Assembly (NCBI GenBank): GCA_900544975.1
Contig: UQXI01000064.1
Span: 1 to 8,252, forward strand
DNA: 8,252 bases
Source: an uncultured Eubacteriales bacterium
GTDB taxonomy: Bacteria; Bacillota; Clostridia; Oscillospirales; Oscillospiraceae
Reading direction: 5' to 3'
This document shows positions 6,501-8,252 of this stretch, one piece after another (the first letter of the stretch is position 1; each line of letters starts with the position of its first letter). The translations under genes and the position numbers were made by a program. The notes beneath the pieces are model-generated. The model was given only the letters and a program-made list of their open reading frames with translations, was not told where the DNA came from and did not search any database.

Positions 6501-7698
6501 CCACAATCCCCGACTGTTCCAGGTTCTCCATAATCCGCCGATACACCCCATTGGAATAGTGGGACGTACCGGGATTGCCGCCTCCCAGAGACAAATTCAC
6601 AGCATCACAGCCCAGCAGAACTGCATCCTCAATGGCCACCATGTAGTCCGAATCAAATGCGCCGCCTCGCTGGCCAAAGACCTTCATGGTAATAATCTGG
6701 GCATCCGGGGCCACACCCTGTACCAGAACCTGATCCAGGGCTTTGGCGTAGGTGCCATCGCCATTGGGTATGTAGGCGTTGGCAGCAGCAATGCCCGCCA
6801 CATGAGACCCGTGCTCCGTCTGGGTATCGTTGTCATGGGTCACATCTAAGCTTTTATCCACATAATTAAATGCAAAGGGTAGTTTGGTGCTGCGGTATAG
6901 CTCCTCTGCCGTGGCACTCACATGGAGTTGATCCAGCACAGAGGCAATCTCCTCCTTGTCCAGCAGATCCAGCTGCTCCAGGTAGGCCTCCTCCGTCATA
7001 CCGGCCTCCTTGGCCTGCTGTGACAAGGAATAGCGAAACGCTCCCTCGTCGAAGGACTGATGGTCTGTATCGGTACCGGTATCAATGATGGCAATCCGGC
7101 TTCCTGCGCCGGTGTACCCAGCGGCCCAAGCTGCGTTAGAACCAATCATGGAGGGGGAGGTACTCATATTGGGATCGGCTGGCAGATCCGTGTTCACCAC
7201 AGCCGGCTCATACTGCGTCTCAAGGAAGACCTGTTCCACACCTGGAAGCGCTTCCAGGGCCGGAATCTGACCATATGCTACATTGGCGGAAATGAGGTTG
7301 GCCGTCAGTGTCAGATTCCAGACTACGTCCAGTTTCTCTCCGGTGACGCGCTCAATCCGCTCTTGCACACGGCTCTGCTCCTGAGCCAAATTGGCCCGGT
7401 AAGCCATGGCAGCACGGTTGCTGCCAATCTGCTCTGCCGGAAACCCTGCTTCCAGTACCGATTTTTTCTCCAAAACAATGGAAACACGTACCATATCTGT
7501 ACTGGCATGGCTGGACTCTGCATGTGTTTCCGCTTGCTGCTCCAGCAGGTTGGCAGAGACAGCGCTGTTATCCACCTGCACAAAGCTGATCTCAGCTTCG
7601 TTGGCGCCCGTCGCGCCGATTGGCGCAGAAAGGCCCCACAACAGTGCCAAAACCAGCAATAGGGAAACCAAGCGGATCGGAAATTGCATCTTCTTCAT
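583..7698 (-). CDS. secreted S-layer-anchored subtilisin-like (S8) protease with dockerin, BIG2, cohesin-like and SLH modules
   Basis: A giant cell-surface serine endopeptidase of 2371 aa, likely degrading extracellular proteins or host substrates. The ATG at 7698 is chosen because AAAGGAG lies 7 nt upstream and a signal peptide begins there (MKK, hydrophobic 8-24, cleavage near residue 32). An I9-type propeptide spans about 68-160. The S8 domain, about 185-735, shows Asp206 (DTG), His296 (HGSHVAG), oxyanion Asn406 and Ser660 (GTSMASP), with a PA insert at about 455-590; this arrangement is typical of lactocepin/C5a peptidases. Then come an Fn3-like domain (about 750-885), an Ig-like domain (about 1071-1160), propeller-like sequence (about 1170-1450) interrupted by a dockerin pair (1320-1377), BIG2 (1468-1550), more propeller-like sequence (about 1553-1815), a cohesin-like domain (1877-1972), five Cys repeats (1997-2187) and three SLH domains (2193-2371) binding wall polymer. 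It appears monocistronic. The protease and SLH calls are firm; propeller and cohesin calls are weaker, and the substrate is unknown. Confidence 0.95.
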   Translation of the reverse strand: MKKMQFPIRLVSLLLVLALLWGLSAPIGATGANEAEISFVQVDNSAVSANLLEQQAETHAESSHASTDMVRVSIVLEKKSVLEAGFPAEQIGSNRAAMAYRANLAQEQSRVQERIERVTGEKLDVVWNLTLTANLISANVAYGQIPALEALPGVEQVFLETQYEPAVVNTDLPADPNMSTSPSMIGSNAAWAAGYTGAGSRIAIIDTGTDTDHQSFDEGAFRYSLSQQAKEAGMTEEAYLEQLDLLDKEEIASVLDQLHVSATAEELYRSTKLPFAFNYVDKSLDVTHDNDTQTEHGSHVAGIAAANAYIPNGDGTYAKALDQVLVQGVAPDAQIITMKVFGQRGGAFDSDYMVAIEDAVLLGCDAVNLSLGGGNPGTSHYSNGVYRRIMENLEQSGIVAAMSAGNAGAWPENAGSGGYLYDDGVSMQTNSMPGTYTNSLAVASVDNCGITGEYFTVGGSTVVYSQNTSDGNLPLTTIAGEQNYVFIDGYGTEADWAAVGEDLDGAIAVCSRGGGIPFYQKANAAVEAGAIATIVYNNEAGSLNMGLTNYRYSAPCVSVTRADGAMLKAAGTSVTDSQGNIRYYKGKLTVEQGASSQIQPGTYHTMSKFSSWGVPGSLELKPEVTAPGGNIYSVNGSHKDEMGGPLLGGSDAYESMSGTSMASPQVAGMAALVSQYIREKGLEEQTGLTSRQLAQSLLMSTAVPQREEENDGAYYPVLRQGAGLANVGAAIAAESYILMGRDATHSYADGKVKVELGDDPEKTGSYQFSFDIHNMTDRELQYALSADFFTQAILEENGVGYMDTQTTGLDATVSFSTGNKVTVPAHATAHVQVTVALTDAQKAELQSRYPVGAYLEGFVFITGEPTEEGVSGTEHSIPVLGFYGNWTDASMFDIGSQSEYITGDERRYPYLYANNGISGNSFLVSYAREPGTQYYFGGNPVVTDTHYMPERNAINGVNGDQISYINFAPIRNAAASRYQVKNLSKDGEVLTESFYGSVPAAYYYSNYQQWMNTGLNVRAGFQPRGVQEGDQVELSLTLAPEYNVSYSADGSATVDWEALGDGASFRIAAVVDNTAPEVTDILVSLINDTMLVTARDNQYVAAVSLYHSSGTKLLQRVGAQQEIQAGEEAQYALDLTGIQGNKFLLQVTDYAMNTATFKVEVQTGEQDELPEMIAFDLDRGFWTSFNRDAQSSDLTSYAPSDLTFYAATIVDHYVLASTEEGDLYVMPEDDLTSLTRVANLGIVLTDMAYNPADGKVYGVADGNLVTVDMFTAEVQEVGQIPVTTNTLACDQDGVFYCNEYGTGKIWRFTLDSLHPEQSVQYDFNGDGRVNSDDVQALLDYATGARTEIDHQEYADLDGNGEINTRDAYLFETQLEAGALSGAELVVQTTLSTTQYLQTMEINPNNGLLCWISYATMSYGGSVYSFAYYFEIDPASGTYTIYHNLGHEMSCLIIPERTSGSDWTIPTEEVRGVQVSPEEATLLRGSSMTLTADVLPWTLTDRSVTWSSANPEVATVDEDGVVTGVAAGTTVITATSVRNPDFSASCTVTVEAIEVTLKGALRDQEGDYTLFHWDLTQPTWSREKDLDTSLISMTWDRKNDKLYMMDDVSGKWNMHCVNPSTGKTEASAANAAEAPFWDLEYSQYFSTEDAPKITGVYNSYFLAPMDPMNLDTVSFNLRTYLDIAGTGALVAVTSLGYERIERYGEEYDAEHFVLLDDGGYIWNWWVYEDDGSYRSFMRLYASNLSQYEDFASHGGYRYCSLVAGEDGNLYLSAYNGETSTFYQMVGKPDASPYPCYEATPIGNIGSATGPVALYAVESRKQAESSHPVRDLTDAEPVEVTEIQTGTLAEATPSAYFTMARVAPSMDQAAPMSDAVVEDGEQEITVVVTPKDAQGVDLASNNGLIVVTYHAAALELKDIQISGDYTASVGAAGAVTLGYLSGNAIAAEAPAATLTFAVKEGGRQNTYVTVTHKEVNAEKPGYVEQLAVEFAHANTELRNAKEATCTEEGYTGDTYCTDCGMLLTKGEIIPAKGHSFGGWTVGQEATCTEAGHEIRICSACGAQESRIVEALGHSFGAWTVTREPTCTEAGEESCACTRCQETEIREIPAKGHTCQDTVVPSTCEAEGYTLHTCTVCDVTYRDTFTPALGHSFGEWTVEKEADCFHDGLETHVCSVCKEVETRIVPAGSNPCPSRNFRDVDHSRWYHEGVDFVVQRGIMNGVADDLFQPMGTLTRGQLVTTLYRMAGEPATEGECPFRDVDMDRFYGKAVTWAAQNGIAQGVSAWDFAPNAPVTREQMVTFLYRYAQLTGKDVTGTYDLEEFEDQNAIHDYARAPMAWSVDQGLIVGMEGLLNPRGSATRAQIAVIFLRYCENV
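586..1122 (-). repeat. three C-terminal SLH domains
   Basis: Residues 2193-2371 hold three S-layer homology repeats, starting FRDVDHSRWY, FRDVDMDRFY and the more diverged FEDQNAIHDY. Each is followed by the usual pattern of a G-I-x-x-G-like segment, an F-x-P or L-N-P turn and T-R-x-Q. The first two carry TRGQ and TREQ; the third has TRAQ. Three SLH domains normally fold together and bind pyruvylated secondary cell-wall polymer, so the enzyme should stay on the cell surface with its catalytic domain pointing outwards. The protein ends 11 residues after the TRAQ motif. Confidence 0.95.
1138..1710 (-). repeat. five tandem Cys-rich (CxxC) repeats in the protease stalk
   Basis: Residues about 1997-2187 contain five repeats with a period of roughly 37-41 residues. 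Each has a lone Cys in a (T/D)C(T/E/F)xxG-like context, then a CxxC 9-12 residues later: C2003/C2014-C2017, C2045/C2055-C2058, C2084/C2094-C2097, C2121/C2131-C2134 and C2161/C2171-C2174. Most are joined by GHSFGxWTV linkers. The third carries an extra C2092, and C2112 precedes the fourth. Similar repeats occur before SLH or other anchors in surface proteins of gut Firmicutes. They may bind metal or form disulfides in a stiff stalk; the role is inferred. Confidence 0.85.
1783..2070 (-). other. cohesin-like domain (residues 1877-1972)
   Basis: This segment has the alternating beta-strand look of a cohesin/carbohydrate-binding-module fold. It starts with EITVVVTPKD, continues through a V-T-Y-H-x-x-A-L-E-L strand (as in the V-x-Y-D-x-x-x-L-x-x signature of cohesins) and a G-Y-L-S-G-N segment, and ends with an A-T-L-T-F-A-V-K strand. 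In cellulosomes such domains bind dockerins. Here the similarity is judged by eye, and it could equally be a related Ig-like spacer. It lies between the second propeller-like region and the Cys repeats. Confidence 0.55.
3049..3297 (-). other. BIG2 bacterial Ig-like domain (residues 1468-1550)
   Basis: The segment follows the BIG2 pattern closely: V-x-V-S-P near the start, an L-x-x-G-x-S-x-x-L-T-A strand, V-T-W-S-S-A-N-P-E-V-A-T-V, D-G-V-V-T-G-V-A-A-G-T-T-V-I-T-A-T, and a final C-T-V-T-V strand. BIG2 domains are common spacer or adhesion modules of surface proteins. Here it separates two regions of propeller-like sequence and probably acts as a rigid spacer. Confidence 0.92.
3568..3741 (-). 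other. type I dockerin motif pair (residues 1320-1377)
   Basis: Two EF-hand-like calcium loops lie 33 residues apart. The first has D1322, N1324, D1326 and D1333 (DFNGDGRVNSDD); the second has D1355, D1357, N1359 and D1366 (DLDGNGEINTRD). Each is followed by a helix-like segment, as in type I dockerins, and all four side-chain ligands per loop are present. Dockerins normally bind cohesins and usually sit at a terminus. This one is internal, with propeller-like sequence on both sides, so it may be a calcium-stabilised insert rather than a docking module. Confidence 0.88.
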
Positions 7699-7712
7699 AC
7701 TCGTTCTCCTTT
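7692..7712 (-). promoter_or_regulatory. ribosome-binding site that fixes the protease start
   Basis: On the minus strand AAAGGAG is followed by 7 nt and then ATG at 7698-7696. The open frame extends upstream to a possible TTG start at 7794, but that would put 32 residues without signal-peptide character ahead of the MKK signal sequence. The ATG is therefore preferred. Confidence 0.92.
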
Positions 7713-7754
7713 TCAAATTGTTTACCGGAAAGTGGCCGGCAACTCCTCCCAAAA

Positions 7755-7773
7755 TTGGTGCGGATCGCACCAA
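7755..7773 (-). promoter_or_regulatory. 8-bp inverted repeat in the leader, operator- or hairpin-like
   Basis: TTGGTGCG (7755-7762) and CGCACCAA (7766-7773) form a perfect inverted repeat with a 3-nt spacer, flanked by A/T-rich bases. It lies about 45 nt upstream of the ribosome-binding site, inside the predicted leader. It could be a DNA operator for a dimeric repressor or a small RNA hairpin. Which one cannot be told from sequence alone. Confidence 0.5.
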
Positions 7774-7807
7774 ATTAAGATTCCTGGTCAGCAAATCTGT
7801 TTCAGAA

Positions 7808-7897
7808 CGGGGCCATACTTCCTGTTGCGCAAGGCTTGATCCGCCGCGATGGACCTCCTACGCTTGCCCCGGGATGTGTATCCCAATATAGCAGGTC
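7808..7897 (-). promoter_or_regulatory. possible structured 5' leader element
   Basis: Several complementary segments lie in the leader. CGGGGC (7808-7813) pairs with GCCCCG (7866-7871), GGGAT (7871-7875) with ATCCC (7880-7884) over a 4-nt loop, and GACCT (7852-7856) with AGGTC (7893-7897). The first and third pairings cross, so they would be alternatives or a pseudoknot. An AGGAGG segment (complement at 7854-7859) overlaps the third pairing and has no start codon at a usable distance. I do not recognise a known riboswitch. Chance pairing is possible at these stem lengths. Confidence 0.35.
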
Positions 7898-7943
7898 AAT
7901 TCATGATCACTTTTGCTTGTATCTGCAATCGCTATATGGTTTT

Positions 7944-7972
7944 AGTATAGCATTGTTGTTTCCGGAAATAAA
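7944..7972 (-). promoter_or_regulatory. candidate extended -10 promoter of the protease gene
   Basis: On the minus strand TATACT (7944-7949) is preceded by TGC, giving an extended -10 motif. A weak -35, TTTATT (7967-7972), lies 17 nt upstream and matches the consensus at 3 of 6 bases. Transcription would begin near 7937 and leave a leader of about 240 nt before the ATG at 7698. It is the best promoter match I found between the terminator at 8128 and the gene. Confidence 0.55.
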
Positions 7973-8127
7973 GGTAGCACATTTGAGAAAAAAACGTTCA
8001 AACTTGGCGATTGAACGCCCCAGTTTTTCCCGATTTATGAAAATCAGAGGCAAATTTGTTACACACGCAGGCCGTTGTGCAGCACCATATAGATTTGGTT
8101 CGCCTCCTAGCGTCCCGAGATCTCCAT
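7973..8127. other. non-coding, AT-rich stretch upstream of the protease promoter
   Basis: I see no gene or motif that I can name. A minus-strand frame runs through from the right edge to about 7907, but it passes straight through a strong intrinsic terminator, has no ribosome-binding site and resembles no family I know. The stretch is best read as an intergenic region between the terminator and the protease promoter, and it may hold upstream regulatory sites. Confidence 0.5.
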
Positions 8128-8176
8128 AAAAAAGCAAACCGGTCTTCCCGTTTCGGGTTGACCGGTTTGCTATTTT
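8128..8176 (-). terminator. strong intrinsic terminator, bidirectional in form
   Basis: AGCAAACCGGTC (8133-8144) pairs perfectly with GACCGGTTTGCT (8160-8171). Inside, CCCG (8147-8150) pairs with CGGG (8154-8157) across a 2+2 internal loop, capped by TTT. On the minus strand the stem is followed by a U run (complement of A128-133 in the 8100s), a standard rho-independent terminator. On the plus strand ATTTT follows, which is weaker. It most likely ends a minus-strand gene lying beyond the right edge and insulates the protease gene. Confidence 0.9.
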
Positions 8177-8185
8177 GAACTGACC

Positions 8186-8226
8186 CCAAAATGTTAAACA
8201 AAAAACGGTCCAAAATTCTGTAAACA
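8186..8226. repeat. imperfect direct repeat at the right edge
   Basis: CCAAAATGTTAAACA (8186-8200) recurs as CCAAAATTCTGTAAACA (8210-8226), the second copy having a 2-base insertion and a substitution. The centres are about 25 bp apart. The copies are A/T-rich and lie just beyond the terminator. They could be a protein-binding pair, a decayed element end or chance similarity in A/T-rich DNA. Confidence 0.3.
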
Positions 8227-8252
8227 TTGCACATGCCCAAATGACATCGTGC

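Noticed and set aside
5623..6849. Plus-strand open frame of 408 codons opposite the S8 catalytic domain
   Set aside because: It is antisense to the conserved catalytic core with its His and Ser motifs. Its composition, rich in His, Arg and Gly, is typical of a reverse-strand shadow.
7699..7794. Upstream TTG start that would lengthen the protease by 32 residues
   Set aside because: The added residues have no signal-peptide features, while the internal ATG at 7698 has a good AAAGGAG 7 nt away and begins a typical MKK signal peptide.
7907..8227. Minus-strand open frame of 106 codons upstream of the protease
   Set aside because: It reads through the strong terminator hairpin at 8128-8176, has no convincing ribosome-binding site and overlaps the candidate protease promoter. 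I recognise no family.
8194..8252. Possible C-terminal end of a minus-strand gene entering from the right edge, stopping at TAA 8194-8196
   Set aside because: A gene end just before the terminator is plausible, but fewer than 20 codons are visible, they match nothing I recognise, and two other frames are also open to the edge.
1..8252. Mobile element, phage or defence system
   Set aside because: I looked on both strands for transposase, integrase, terminal inverted repeats, restriction or toxin-antitoxin genes. Nothing but the protease and the tRNA is coded, and no attachment-site duplication of the tRNA 3' end is evident elsewhere in the window.

Overview
The window looks like one end of a metagenomic or draft contig from an anaerobic gut Firmicute, probably Clostridia close to Oscillospiraceae. 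The clues are a moderately GC-rich gene, a tRNA with encoded CCA, consensus sigma-A promoter boxes, AAAGGAG ribosome-binding sites, S-layer homology (SLH) anchoring, and dockerin and cohesin-like modules next to Cys-rich repeats. This placement is inference; no taxonomic marker gene is present.

Layout, left to right. Bases 1-28 match the Illumina TruSeq read-2 adapter and are not genomic. Bases 29-115 hold no gene I can support. Bases 116-281 are a compact tRNA-Thr(CGT) unit on the minus strand, with a perfect-consensus promoter, a 76-nt tRNA and an intrinsic terminator. Bases 282-582 are non-coding and GC-rich, and contain a row of hairpins downstream of the main gene. Bases 583-7698 (minus strand) are a single gene for a 2371-residue secreted, SLH-anchored subtilisin-like protease. 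Bases 7699-8252 hold its leader (about 240 nt), a candidate extended -10 promoter, and a strong intrinsic terminator that isolates it from whatever lies beyond the right edge.

The main protein reads, N to C: signal peptide, I9-type propeptide, S8 catalytic domain of the lactocepin/C5a-peptidase type with a PA insert, Fn3-like and Ig-like domains, a propeller-like region interrupted by a complete type I dockerin motif pair, a BIG2 Ig-like domain, a second propeller-like region, a cohesin-like domain, five Cys-rich repeats, and three SLH domains. The catalytic triad Asp206, His296, Ser660 and oxyanion Asn406 are all present, so it should be an active, wall-attached protease. The gene appears to be transcribed alone. 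The most unusual points are the dockerin and cohesin-like modules on the same anchored protease, and the long, possibly structured leader.
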